NCBI GenBank assembly: GCA_965644295.1
Contig: CBFFRP010000182.1
Coordinates: 248,001 to 312,000, forward strand
Length of the DNA stretch: 64,000 nucleotides
Origin: Paraphysomonas bandaiensis
Lineage: Eukaryota > Chrysophyceae
Reading direction: 5' to 3'
The notes beneath the pieces are model-generated. The model worked only from the letters and a program-made list of their open reading frames with translations. It was not told the DNA's origin and did no database searches. Made by a program: the position numbers and the translations under genes. Positions 20,289 to 33,300 of this stretch are shown here, one piece after another. How positions within the stretch are numbered: position 1 is the first letter of the stretch; the number at the start of each line of letters is the position of its first letter.

Positions 20289-21170
20289 GTAGTGGCACCA
20301 AAAGCCAGGCCTCCCTACATAAGATTCTGTGGGGACTATGTGCAAATAAATAAGCACACGGAAGTAGGGAATCATACCATCCCCAATGTCAGGCACGAGA
20401 TACAGAAGATCAAAAACTTTCCTTTATACATGGATATTGACCTGACTAATGTGTTCCATCAAGTAGCTTTGCATGAAGAAACCTCGGAAATACTGTCCAT
20501 CCAAACACCGTGGGGACAGTTCGCTCCAAAGTTTATGCCTGAAGGAATTGCACCAGCCACTGGAATTCTTCAAGAGGTTGTAAGAGATTTGTTTTCGGAT
20601 TTCAGCGACTGGGCCATTGTAATTTTTGATAATATGTTGATCTTAGCCGAGGATGCCGCGGATGCATACAGAAAGTTCGAAATGATAATTGACCGGTGCA
20701 TTGAACGTAACGTAAAGCTCAAGATGCCTAAGAGTTGGCTTGGATTTCGGGAAGTGAATTTCTTTGGCTACGTGTGGAGACATATATCTTATGAGGTTAG
20801 TCCGGACAAAAAAGAAGCTTTGGCTAACATTCCAATGCCTACGAGTCTAAGACTGCCAGGAGCTTATTAGGAAAGGGAGTTTTCTTCTCAGGATTCACAC
20901 CTAGATACTCTGACTTGGTAGGTCACCTTCAGACATGACCAAGAAAACTTTCAGCTGGAACAAATCTACATGGAAGCATGATTATGAAGAAGAGTATCAA
21001 AGATTCATAAAGGGTCTGCAAGATGCCTGTGAGTTGTTTTAGAATTCGATAGAATGGATTCTTTGAACTGATGCTAGCGAGCTAGGAGTAGGAGCAGTAT
21101 TATTACAGAAGAAAATATTAGATGATGGTACTGTTCAGTTACAACCAATAGCATTTATATCGAAAAGTTT
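20289..21170 (+). pseudogene. Ty3/gypsy-like reverse transcriptase fragment
   Basis: The frame 20292-20870 reads PYIRFCGDYVQINKHT, a DIDLTNVFHQVAL block (RT domain A), a GIAPATGILQ block (domain B) and VIFDNMLILAED at the catalytic box. It continues with LKMPKSWLGF and FFGYVWRH, as in gypsy RTs. The usual YxDD is FDN here. After 20870 the RT-RNase H junction is still visible in shifted frames (KSTWKHDYEEEYQRFIKGLQ, then TDASELGVGAVLLQ at about 21060-21110) with an intervening stop. It is a decayed fragment with no integrase or Gag. The first 421 bp of the RT are repeated in inverse orientation at 21210-21630. Confidence 0.8.
20375..20795 (+). repeat. Left arm of a 421-bp inverted repeat (RT fragment)
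   Basis: Pairs with 21210-21630. The arms have equal length with no indel seen; one difference is GTG at about 20449 against ACG in the other arm. The spacer is 414 bp (20796-21209). Confidence 0.9.
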
Positions 21171-21209
21171 TCAACGCAAGCATAACGACGGGCTACGATA
21201 GAGCAAGAA

Positions 21210-21630
21210 CTCATAAGATATATGTCTCCACACGTAGCCAAAGAAATTCACTTCCCGAAATCCAAGCCAACTCTTAGGCATCTTGAGCTTTACGTTACGT
21301 TCAATGCACCGGTCAATTATCATTTCGAACTTTCTGTATGCATCCGCGGCATCCTCGGCTAAGATCAACATATTATCAAAAATTACAATGGCCCAGTCGC
21401 TGAAATCCGAAAACAAATCTCTTACAACCTCTTGAAGAATTCCAGTGGCTGGTGCAATTCCTTCAGGCATAAACTTTGGAGCGAACTGTCCCCACGGTGT
21501 TTGGATGGACAGTATTTCCGAGGTTTCTTCATGCAAAGCTACTTGATGGAACGTATTAGTCAGGTCAATATCCATGTATAAAGGAAAGTTTTTGATCTTC
21601 TGTATCTCGTGCCTGACATTGGGGATGGTA
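21210..21630 (-). repeat. Right arm of the 421-bp inverted repeat (RT fragment)
   Basis: Minus strand encodes the same RT segment as 20375-20795 (open 21171-21575). It ends exactly where the R1 LTR-like repeat begins (21632). Confidence 0.9.
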
Positions 21631-21631
21631 T

Positions 21632-21860
21632 CTGTACTACACCAACCATATCTAGTACGATCTTACATCGTCACTATTTTGTACAGTCAATATATATTTC
21701 AGTTTCAGTACTATATTAGCTATTATATCATAATACGGTTAGCTATTATAATAGTTCTCATAATACGGTTAGCTACAATTGTATTCTTTGAGTAACGGTT
21801 GCAAATTCAAATATCTTAGAAACTACGAATTTAATTGCTCACAAACAGCAAAACTCAGCA
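21632..21860 (+). repeat. LTR-like repeat R1, best-bounded copy
   Basis: Begins TGTACTACACC and ends AAACTCAGCA (TG...CA), 229 bp, directly abutting the inverted RT fragment. Related copies are at 8976-9204 and 11483-11666. It is probably a solo LTR or LTR end of the gypsy element whose RT fragments lie beside it (inference). Confidence 0.55.
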
Positions 21861-23186
21861 CAAGAAGATCCTGGCACCTGATGTGCCAGTGGAGAGCGTA
21901 TTTGTGGTACAATTCCCTATTCCTTAACCATATTTCATTTAAAGTACCTTGAATACTTACGATATTTCAGTGTCAAGCAATAAAGATAGAATATATATTC
22001 TTCTTTTCTGACTACAACGTAAATTGTTTACCACAACAAGAAACAGCAGTTACACACTGCGTGATCAATTCCACTATTGGAATAAGAATATATATTTCAG
22101 TTTCAGTACTATATTAGCTATTATATCATAATACGGTTAGCTACAATTGTATTCTTTGAGTAACGGTTGCAAATTCAAATATCTTAGAAACTACAAATTT
22201 AATTGCTCACAAACAGCAAAACTCAGCACAAGAAGATCCTGGCACCTGATGTGCCAGTGGAGAGCGTATTTGTGGTACAATTCCCTATTCCTTAACCATA
22301 TTTCATTTAAAGTACCTTGAATACTTACGATATTTCAGTGTCAAGCAATAAAGATAGCATATATATTCTTCTTTTCTGACTACAACGTAAATTGTTTACC
22401 ACAACAAGAAACAGCAGTTACACACTGCGTGATCAATTCCACTATTGGAATAAGAATATATATTTCAGTTTCAGTACTATATTAGCTATTATATCATAAT
22501 ACGGTTAGCTACAATTGTATTCTTTGAGTAACGGTTGCAAATTCAAATATCTTAGAAACTACAAATTTAATTGCTCACAAACAGCAAAACTCAGCACAAG
22601 AAGATCCTGGCACCTGATGTGCCAGTGGAGAGCGTATTTGTGGTACAATTCCCTATTCCTTAACCATATTTCATTTAAAGTACCTTGAATACTTACGATA
22701 TTTCAGTGTCAAGCAATAAAGATAGCATATATATTCTTCTTTTCTGACTACAACGTAAATTGTTTACCACAACAAGAAACAGCAGTTACACACTGCGTGA
22801 TCAATTCCACTATTGGAATAAGAATATATATTTCAGTTTCAGTACTATATTAGCTATTATATCATAATACGGTTAGCTACAATTGTATTCTTTGAGTAAC
22901 GGTTGCAAATTCAAATATCTTAGAAACTACAAATTTAATTGCTCACAAACAGCAAAACTCAGCACAAGAAGATCCTGGCACCTGATGTGCCAGTGGAGAG
23001 CGTATTTGTGGTACAATTCCCTATTCCTTAACCATATTTCATTTAAAGTACCTTGAATACTTACGATATTTCAGTGTCAAGCAATAAAGATAGCATATAT
23101 ATTCTTCTTTTCTGACTACAACGTAAATTGTTTACCACAACAAGAAACAGCAGTTACACACTGCGTGATCAATTCCACTATTGGAA
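21684..23186 (+). repeat. 368-bp tandem array, about four units
   Basis: Three nearly identical 368-bp units start with TAAGAATATATATTTCAG at 22083, 22451 and 22819; a slightly longer divergent first unit precedes them (about 21684-22082). Each unit fuses part of repeat R1 to ~150 bp that is the 3' flank of gene family copy 3 (ACTGCGTGATCAATTCCACT). The last unit runs straight into that gene's 3' end. The first unit retains a second CATAATACGGTTAGCTA block lost from the other three. Confidence 0.92.
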
Positions 23187-23200
23187 TAAGCACCCAATGG

Positions 23201-23938
23201 CTATACAGGAGGAGTCGCGGGTATCCCGTGAGCCCGCATTCTATCTTCAAGCTCGGCTTCAACCACTTCCACCTCATGAGGCTTAAACACAATATGCTCG
23301 TGATCAAAAGAACCCACTCGTCTGCGAAGATGGGAACGCTTATACTCATCCGCATCGATACCATCATGCTCCATTATTCTTCGTTTAGCTCGTTTAGGAA
23401 CCCTACTCCTCAAATAATGTCCACGAGGTAGCACATGGTCAAGTTCCATGTCCCGGATAATGTCATCCATTGTCTTACCATCATAGTACTCTATCTTAGA
23501 GTTTCGAATACGAAGAATCTCATCTCGCATCCTGAGAAGCGCCTTGCTCCAAATAGCCATTAATATCATAATACCATTCTTTGATGGCAAGATTTCAGCT
23601 ACATCGAAGCGATCATCATTGGCCTTTACTCTTGATTCGGTGGATGGACGACAACATGCATTAACAAGGTCCGTCACTCTTTTCATAATTTTTTGCAAAG
23701 TTATCTGGTTGTTATCATGTTTACGAATTTCGTTTTGTGCTAAGTATTTCTTCGTGATACTCTCAGGAATAAAATGTTTCTTACATGTATGCGTTAGAAT
23801 TATTCGATTATCCTTCTTATCATGTCTGCAGAGACCAGCTTCGCTCCATTTCTGTGTTTTGATCTCAGTGTGGAGATTGTTAAAATGAGTGCACACGAGA
23901 TCGATGTCCTCATCATCTATATGATATATTTCGTCCAT
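23201..23938 (-). CDS. Unrecognised family protein, copy 3, single domain (245 aa)
   Basis: One copy of the ~230-residue domain found twice in the genes at 73-1950 and 12949-15003, nearly complete, starting MDEIYHIDDEDIDLVCTHF. It has NACCRPSTESRVKANDDR (as in copy 1) but DEILRIRN (as in copy 2) and MELDHVLPRGHY (as in the first domain of copy 1), so it is a mosaic of alleles. RFDVAEILPS has Ala where the others have Asp. The C-terminal tail HGIPATPPV differs from the TTSPG end of the others. It is intact. Function unknown. Confidence 0.75.
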   Translation of the reverse strand: MDEIYHIDDEDIDLVCTHFNNLHTEIKTQKWSEAGLCRHDKKDNRIILTHTCKKHFIPESITKKYLAQNEIRKHDNNQITLQKIMKRVTDLVNACCRPSTESRVKANDDRFDVAEILPSKNGIMILMAIWSKALLRMRDEILRIRNSKIEYYDGKTMDDIIRDMELDHVLPRGHYLRSRVPKRAKRRIMEHDGIDADEYKRSHLRRRVGSFDHEHIVFKPHEVEVVEAELEDRMRAHGIPATPPV

Positions 23939-23942
23939 TTAG

Positions 23943-24000
23943 TTATGTGTATGTAGATATGTGTGTATGTAGATATGTGTGTATGTAGATTTGAGTGTAT
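23943..24000 (+). repeat. Short GTGTATGTAGATATGT minisatellite
   Basis: About three and a half 16-bp units upstream of gene family copy 3. Confidence 0.7.
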
Positions 24001-24361
24001 GTGATAGTTGTTTGTTTGGAGCATCCATTTTTAGGATGGATCCGATCCTCTGTCCACTTTTTGGATACAAGTGAGATAGGCAGAGAGCCATGTGTAGAAA
24101 TTGTATGAGGAATATTTTAATACTGTTGGAAATACTGTGGTACTACGTATCACAACTGCTGCTCGTGATATATCGTTCTCATCCAATGGTTCCTGGTATA
24201 TGTCTTATCTTCATATATATGTACAGGAGATGTCTATATAGTGGACTTTAGTAACTAACTTCACTTCATCTTTGGGTAGAAGTGAATAGAATATTCATTT
24301 TCTATTGGCTACAAACCCGTAAAGTGTATCTTCCTTCTGTAAAAGTACTGAAACAAAGAAG

Positions 24362-27300
24362 ATGGTTAGAAAATCAAAACGTAAACATGTTGTACAAGCA
24401 TTTGAAAAGAGTGAGCATCCAGCTCCTGTAGATTTCAGTAAGTTCTCAACTATTGTTGAGGAAGGATCTGGAAGTAGTAATGGAGTTGTTGTATTGGGAA
24501 TCATTAAGTTGATTGCCTCATCACCATCTTTATCTCAACAGATACGTATTATTCAAGATAGTAAGAAAGTATTAAAGGTATTCATATCTACCCCCTCTAA
24601 CCCTTATATCTAACGATCACATGGTGTTTCTAATAGGAGGTAACCACTAGAGAGTACTGTGAAGATGATCGGGAAGAAAATATTGAGGTGAGTTGAGTGT
24701 TCGTATATATTAGGGGATAATAACGGTTCTATAAGGGCATCACACTACTCTTGCATGTGTTTCTAGAACCAAGCCATATGTGGCTCCGAAAGTACTTAGA
24801 GTGGATATCTGAGGCTATATGCAAATCACGATGCCTTCCACATCGAGAGTTACGAAACTGTATTCGCAATACATGTATGTCCGTACTTCACCAATGCGTC
24901 GAGTCCAGGGATTTTGAAAGCGGGTCCCTTGATCGATGCTTTGAATGGGTTTACACTTTTCAGTGGATGGTAAACCTCGACAAAGAGATTGCCTGGATGG
25001 ACGATATTACTTGTGAAGAAGGCACAGGGTACTGGGAGTCTGCTACCTGGCCGGCCGGCCGTGAACTCGGCGAAGGGGGCTTGCTCTTGTTCTTGCAAGC
25101 GATGACCCCTCTTGTAGTGCGTTGCTCCAAGACGGTGTGTGAATCTGGTGGTTCGGATACATTCGGGCAGCAGAGGAGCGCTGCAGAGGTACTGAGGTAC
25201 GCCGAATGTGTTGGAGAGAGTCTAAGAGTGTTGTCCGCGGCCCTGAAGCCTCGACGTGGGGCTATAATTCCCTCCCTGCCTCATCTCCCCAAAGAAAATG
25301 AAGATCCGTGGAAACAAGTGACAGATGTGATGCTCACGCATACTTGTCAGATGATTACCTCAGAAGCACTGAGCAAAGTAAGTCGAGTTATATAGATAAT
25401 TTTCTTGTCATTACTGCATCGAATTTGTGATGATTGTGAGTTTGTTTTCAGGATGCGCTTACATCAACTGCATTAGCCATTGTTAACATTCAGTGGTTAC
25501 TGCGTGAGCGCTTATGGGAATGTGCGCGTCGACGCTACCGCTACCTTTCTGTTGGTGGTGAGAGCCACTTAACTGTGGTTAACATTGACAAAACTTCAAG
25601 TTTTAGCGACATCGAGTGGCAAGATGCCTCCTCCTGCGCTGGTTTGCAATTGGTAGCACTTTTGGGGTTATTACAACAGCCACCTGCCGTCGATAGTCCG
25701 CGTGCAACTTTAAATGTGCTACTCAACCAATCGGCCTCACTTATACTGCCCTTCGCACTCGCAGTGGGAATATCTCCAGTCGTTGTTTCTGCTCTCGGAC
25801 CACAGACCTCAACTCTACCTCAACTCTCTCGCTGCGCACTTTTTCGCGCATGCCTGTCAGTATTCGATGCATCAGCTCTTATGTACTGCCCTATGCGCAA
25901 TAACTTTTCTAGCACCACTACCAGTCGGTCCATGAGAGACCTGCTGTCATTCCTGCAGCTATTAGGTGAGGCACAAAAGGAGTATGGAGAGGAGAAATCC
26001 CGCAGTGTTCACGAGGGGCTAAATGTTGAAGACCTCGAACAGATTGCTGCCCAATGTGTCACTGAGATTTCCTCCGCCAAGGATTGGATAGCAGTGGCCG
26101 GAGCTACCTCGACCCCTTTTTCCCTTGATGGTAACGAATACCATTCATCTGGCCTTCTATTTGGAGCAATGTTTGACATGACGGCCTCTCTCTGTTTCGA
26201 TAGTGTTACTCCCGCTGTGCGAGTATACGGACTACAGACCTTAGAAACTTGGCTCGGTCGGGTAGATGTAGACCATTACTCAAAAGTTGCTGCTGGTGGA
26301 GGGGTCACGAGTATGAGCGGTGTAGCTGAGAAGCTTCTCAGAGGGAATCTTGTTTCACGCCTTTGTATAGTTGATTTCCTACTCACGAAAGCTTGGAGTC
26401 ACCCATCGAAACTGGTAGGTGTGACATTCTGTCAATACTTCGTAACTCGTTTTCTTCAGGTAAATCACATGGTTCCAATGGCCTACCAAAGAGTGTTAGA
26501 TATTGCACACAAACTGGACACAGAAATCAAATCCAGAGATGCAGTGGGAATTCCTGACCATGACGATATATGGGGCCCATTTGTACGGAACGCACTCAGT
26601 CAGCCTGTTCAGTATAGGTATATAAGCTGTATGACACCTTGTTTCCTTCATGACAAGGTAAATTGTTTACAGGGGTCGGTACCAAGCTCTTTCATATTTG
26701 CTCCCGAAGGTGGGCGGCGAGCATCTGCTACAGCTACACCCCCAGGTATAATCATTGCATAGTGTATATTTAAACTTACACTTCTCTCTTTCAGATCTTT
26801 CGATCCCTTGTCATGTCGATGAGGGTCCGGGATGTGGCATCTGCAGTCGGCTCATTTATGGGTAGTCTTCTGAGATCTCTTCTGAAGGATAAATTACGCA
26901 AAATTAGCGACATCAGAAAGATGTATATACACCATGTTGCGTGTGGCCTTTGCTCACCGGAAGTAAAGCTAAGGTTTGTAGTCTGCGCTATGAGTGCTTC
27001 ATGTGAATGTTAATTTCAGAACCAATTGCGCGGATCATATTATTCCAGAGATCCTTTCTATTGACCTGGACAGCGGACCGATATTAATCAACGAAATAAG
27101 AGAATTGACGGCTGTTGATGATCAACCCGTGTCATCTATGAGCAAGCTGTGGGGTATTATATCCATTACATTGCATGCACGTCTCTTGTCCAAAAATGGC
27201 GCTGATATTGTTGAAACCAATGAAATAAAGAATACATCTCATGTGATGGAGAATAAGAAAGGGAACCGCAGTACCTCATGGCTTCCACTCACTGCAAGGG

Positions 27301-30300
27301 AACTGGAAAGCGCATGCTTATGGTAAATTATACTCGTTTGATATAATATACCTAACGTCTACATACAGCAATGACGTAGAAATCAGACTTACTGGTCTTA
27401 CCGTCCTCACCGCTTGTCAGGTATTTTCGAGTTTATGTTGAGTGTGTGAATATAACGTGCCTTAAATAGAGGACATTAGCTCCCATTCCACCGCTGGAAC
27501 TGAGGATTCTTCGTAAGACGCTTCCTTACAGTCTGAAGAGTCCTGTTGCAGACGTTCGTCAGAAAATCGTTAGAGTTTTGCGAACTCTGGTGACCAGGTA
27601 GAGGAGCTTCAAATTTCGTTAGTTTTTCTTTGAAATTCTCTATATGCAGACTGCGGGAATCGTATCGCACAAGTGTTAGAGATGGTAAGAAGTTATTGTC
27701 CCGAAGGCAGTATGATGCACGAGAAGCAGCAGGAGAGTCAACATCCGCTGCGTCCAGTTTTGATAATATGACTGGAACCGATTTGGTAATATTTATTCTT
27801 GCGGATACAAGTGCAAAAGAAGAGGAGACTGCATGTAGGATGATTATTACTGACTCAATTTTCGCTCTGATGCTGTAGTAGGCGCAGAAGTTATTAAGAA
27901 TGTCCTAAACACTCTTGAATGGCTTAGTCGAGTAATACTAGCTAATATTTACCCCGGTGCACCCAATGATAGAGAGGTGAAAAGTTTGTGGTGAACTAGT
28001 TCTTTAATGAGTGCTTATTTTGTACAGATAATGGCCCTAGAGATGCTCAGGTGTGTGTTTACCAGCATCACTGGTGAGTTGGGGACTGGTATCGCGAAGA
28101 AGACTAAAAACTCTCATGCTGCTGTTCCTCTTGACCCTGAACTCAATGCTGCTCTTCTGTCCATTTTTTGCACCGAGCAAATGACTTACAGTATTTTGAA
28201 TCTCCTTATATCGAGGTAAGTTTGGGCTTCTGAACGTGACTAGCGCATCATTACATCACCTGTAGTTGGGATCGCACAAGATCACTGGCTGCGGAGTTGT
28301 TGAATGCTCTACCCAAGCCATTGCCAGGTTATGAGACTCCAGAAAAGGTTACTTCTCTGTGGAGGTTGGGGTGCAAACTTGTTGGAAGTGCAAGGCAACG
28401 GGAGTCTGATTCAGGTAAGTAGGTCATGTATACTGCTTTTTTTTTTCTACGTCATATTACAAAACGCAGGTGCCTTAATTTTGAGGGTTGTTATGTCAAT
28501 TTTCTCCCTCCAACTGAATTGGGAAATCCAGCGTGATTCCACCACAGAGTACGATGAAAAGCTGGAGATGGATATCTCCGAGAGATATGGAATGGTGTGG
28601 CCGGCTAAATCTATAACTACACCCGTGTCAGAAAAAAATCCGTACAGTGGACGCAAGGAGTCTCTAGTGTTCATAGAGTCCCTCTGCGATATTCTTGATA
28701 GCCGCCTCTTTCACGTATCTAAATCTTTTGAGCTGCTTTGTGGCAACAAAGATGCGATATTGAGTGGTGCGTTTGTGATGCCTTCATCTTTAGCCCATGG
28801 TACAGTTTTAGCCATCCGGTACTGTATTGAAGATGCACATGCCAGCGGAATATTGCCGTCTGCTACTTCTAACGATGCTTGTCAAGGCAAGAGAAAAGGG
28901 AAATCTTCACGTGACACAATCCCACTTGTCGCTGATGATATGGCAGAACGATGGAAAGACGTCGTTAAAAGGACTCTACAGCTGTCGTTAGCATCACTAA
29001 AGGCCGCCATGCAAATAGTAGCAGATGCACCGGTTGACACTATGTTTGCTCCGATGCCATTTGATTGCAAGAGTTCTTCCAAGAAAGATACTAGAGGATA
29101 TGCATCCGACTCGTTTATGCTAAATACTAATGTTTTCATGGATCTCGATGTCGGCGCAGAAGGCGAGGGCGGGCCTGATGATGACAGTTTCGGCAAGAAA
29201 ATGCAGCATGCAGTTATTGGTGCATGGCTTCTTGTGAAAGAATCGTGTGCACTTATAGCGAAATTGGTTGAAATATCACCCGCTCCTTGTGAATCCGCGG
29301 GAAATGAGCACTCTGTGCTGCTCACTACAAATGAGATATCCAATGTTGGATCGGTTTTGCTAGATGCTCTAGCCCGATTGAAACATAATGGGGCAATAGC
29401 TGAAACTCAAACAGCCTTACAATCTGTCTGTCAGAGCGTTCTCAGGTAGTAAATAGATATTTTGGTCGAAGCAAGAATGATTTTTTGTTGTAGCTGCAGT
29501 AGCAGTCGCGCATTATCGCAACTGCCATCTATTTGGCTAGACTCCCTATTTGAGAGACTTCGTGGAGAACATCAGGTATTTTGCATACTTTACTGGAGTG
29601 AAGTATCACAATTTTGTCCAGGTGTTCATTCTTCGGCGATCAGCAGGATTTGCTTTTAGCTTTATATCCCTTCTCCGTTCCGAGCCAAAGAACTGTAAGC
29701 CGACTTTGCTCCCTTTAGCGATGCAGTTTTTGTTTGAGCATGCTTCCAAGGGCCTTGGGCAAGAAGATGGCAACGACGCTCTCGAGGGAAATGGTTGGAG
29801 ATCCGTTGTACATTCTCTTAATATTTTGCGGTGGGTTTACTAGTACTAAATGTGTGTTGCTTTCTAACCGCTCTTTGTAAAATAGTCTTATAATATTGGA
29901 CTCAACTCTCGGCCCTGACTTATTTCCGTACATACCTCAGACAACTAAGATTGCAGTGAAAGGGTTTAAATCCCCAATGTGGGCAATTCGAAACTCATCT
30001 ATGATGGTAAGCAGTACTACATTGCTCTAGTTTTTATTCTGCTCTTAGATGTGATCTTTTGCAGGTGTTTTCGGCTGTTGTGCAAAGGACAGTTGATAAC
30101 GACAAAAAGGAGTCCGGAGGAATGAGAGCAGCAACTCCAGCAGATTTCTTTCAGAGATACCCGTCTCTTTTTCCATTTGTGCTTAGTGGTGAGTATTTTT
30201 TCGTTTTCACTACTGGTGGTACTGCTGTGTTAACTCGGTCGTTTTCATTTGCAGAATTGTCAGATATTGTTCGTGCGAATCTGGAGATGGATAGCAGAGG

Positions 30301-33300
30301 CTGGCCTGTCAACATTTCTGTTGTTGTATCTACACGCCAGCCCCCAGAACAAACCCATCCTTCTCTTTATCCCCTACTCTTGATGCTGTCGAAGATGAGG
30401 TATATTTTGTCTAGCGTAACTTCACGGGTTTACGCACTATTGTCCATAGAACATCTACATTAGAGTCGTCTCCACCCGACGCATCGAATGCGCGGAAGGA
30501 CTCTGGTGGTGGAAGTGATATTTTGGAAAGTACTTTCACTGATGTGCAGTGTGATATTTCCTTATTCATTCCGCTGATACAAATGTGCTCGAGCCAGCAA
30601 TTATACCATGTATGCATTATAATTCAATGCTATAAGAGATATCTAATTTTCGCTACCATAGGTGCGGACGATGGCAGCGAAAGCACTTTCATCTCTTGTG
30701 CCTTTACAGCAGGTATTTTCTGGATGCTCTTAATTATCATGTAACGAAATTCAGGTTCCACTACAAGTGGCTTCTATTATGGAGAGATTGTCGAAGTCAT
30801 TTGTTGCTGTTAAGAAAAATGCAATCAGCAGGCGACGAGGGATTCACGGAGGAAATTGTGATGGCTTTTCGTCGAATATTTTGCACGGTATGCTTTTACA
30901 AGCCTATAATCTCACGTGGAATCTCCAAAGACTCATAGTTGGCGATTCAGCTGATATGGGGGATAATGAGGTATTGTTAGGGTTCTATACGTTATGATTC
31001 TAAACTCTAAACGCAGCTATATTTTTCTCGTATTGTCGATGACATATCGAAACTCGTCGTCCCACAGTTACTCCATCTACAGCAAGCAATGGTATCGTTT
31101 GCTGGATCCATGGAGAATGAGGGACTTGTTTTGAATGGTGTATCGTTAACGTTTCCTTATCCCCCTTCCGTCATACTTACATTTGAGCGACTTGTGAGGG
31201 TTGTGCACAAAATGGTACCGAACGAAATTACCACTGAACTTCTTGTGAAGGTCTGTGAGATGGGTATTGCGGAATTACTTGACGGGATGAATGTCAAAGT
31301 GGGTGCCGGGCACGACGTATTCTGTGTACCAATGTTACCTCTTCTGTGGAAAGAATGCCTTGAAGACCTCGTTGATGCTACGTTCTCTTATGTATTAAAC
31401 GGGAAGAATGGCATGGATTCGCATGCTGGTGTAGATAGCGACGAATCCCCTACCAAGCCATTGGCTGGGCTAGACATGATCCCGTTATGCCATCTTCTCT
31501 CTCTAGTAGATCACCCAATTAGTGAAGTACGAGAAGGGATACTACGTGGGTGCTTACGCGCTTTTAACACACTTACTTCTGGTATCAATACTTCACCAAG
31601 TGCACACACTATATGTGCTAAGGTTAGAGACTACATATATGCGTCACGAACTGGTACAGAAACGGAAGCAACGGCGGGGAATATTATCGATGTGCTATTA
31701 CGACGGTGTATGCAAGAAGCAGAGCCCCCGATTCTTGAAGTTACACTTGAATTGTTATCAAGGTACGTCACGTATTGTTTCATATGACTTGTTTTCATAT
31801 TGTATCGTTCCTTGTTTGCAGTATAACTCTGTGGGTTCCTTTTTCGGCTCTAGAAGACTTGCAAACGAAAGAGAATTGCCTTGATAGCGTATCTGTTCTG
31901 CTGCAGATAGCATGTGGAACATACTCTCCTGACACCATGTTGGACTTCTTGGACCCAACGGTGCACAGCTCTGCAACACTGGTCAGCTGTGTAGCAACGA
32001 ACGTGGAAAGAGAGGGTGATATTCGTGTTGCACCTACCACATCGGCATCGTTTGCCCTACAGGTATTGGGGTGGATGGTTCGCAGTTTTTTTACGATGTC
32101 ATTGTCTCTTGTCCAAGAGAAAAATTCCAATATGGCCGAAATTTTATCCACCAATGTGCCGCTGGGCAGATTACGTAATGAACAAGAATCTGTGCTTTCT
32201 AATAATCGCGACGAAAGATTGCCGTCTTGCGGAAGCGATACTGAGGCAATTGGTAGTGCAGCCGATGATGTGGTTTGTAGCAGTAACCATGTGTGGTCTT
32301 GGTTGAGACTGATGGAGTTGGCGGGAGCTGGGGAAGGAGCAGAACTAGATGCACGCGGTGCTGCTGCACGCTGTTTGTCGACATCTGGTGCACTTCAATG
32401 GGCTGCATTTAATTCTGTTCTGGGCACTCAGCGTATAAACGATATTGACGACTCCTGCTTTGGTAGCAGCGATTTTTCATGTCGGGTGTGGATACTTGCG
32501 CTCCACTTGATGCAGGTATATGTCATAGAGCTCATATCGTGTGGGTGATCATATGTTCGTAGGACGACGATTCAGACATACGCTGCTGGGTGAATTCTGC
32601 TGTCAGCGAAGCTATTGACCTTGTTTTCAAACTTCAGCCTTCACTGCGATACGTGAAAAACATTCAACTGGGAACCTTACCGTGTAGCAGTCAGACTATA
32701 TCAGAACTTATAGCTTTCAGTGAAATGAATAACGAGTCACAGGCAGATAATTACAGAGTAGTTGATATATATGAAGATGCGTACTCGTGCGGCGCCGTAG
32801 AAATCGAATTTGATAGTGTTCAGGGGCTTGCTCTTGAGCGCCTCACGATTCCTCTATCTCTAGCAATCACGTGGTCGCTCCTGTTAACCCAAGTTAAGAG
32901 CGATGACGACGTGCTGCGTTCGGATAGAAGTGTCGATGAGTTGCTCACTATAAGAAGTGGTGGTATATTGCCTGTGTGCCTGAGTGGAGTGGTTGCAGCA
33001 TGGACCGAGACTTGTGGTGTATTCTCCACAGCCACATTGGTTTGTGAATCCGAACAGCGTATTGTACAGAGTTTAGACGTTCCGGAAAAGGTATTGATGC
33101 ACTTTGTTTTTGTAATATTCTGACCTTCTTATGTAGATATTTGAGGCGGATCAGTCGAATCTTTTCGAGGAGCGCGTTGTACAATCGAATGCGTTGTCCT
33201 TAGCAATGTCTCTTTCGGTGAGTCTACTCCCAATTCACCGAACTTCTACAGTCTGGGCGACGATATTCCGAACTGCCTTATGTGCTATGAAGGTCATTGA

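Noticed and set aside
21684-23186. CRISPR-like array
   Set aside because: The repeat unit is 368 bp and fully contiguous without spacers; it is a tandem duplication in a eukaryotic genome.
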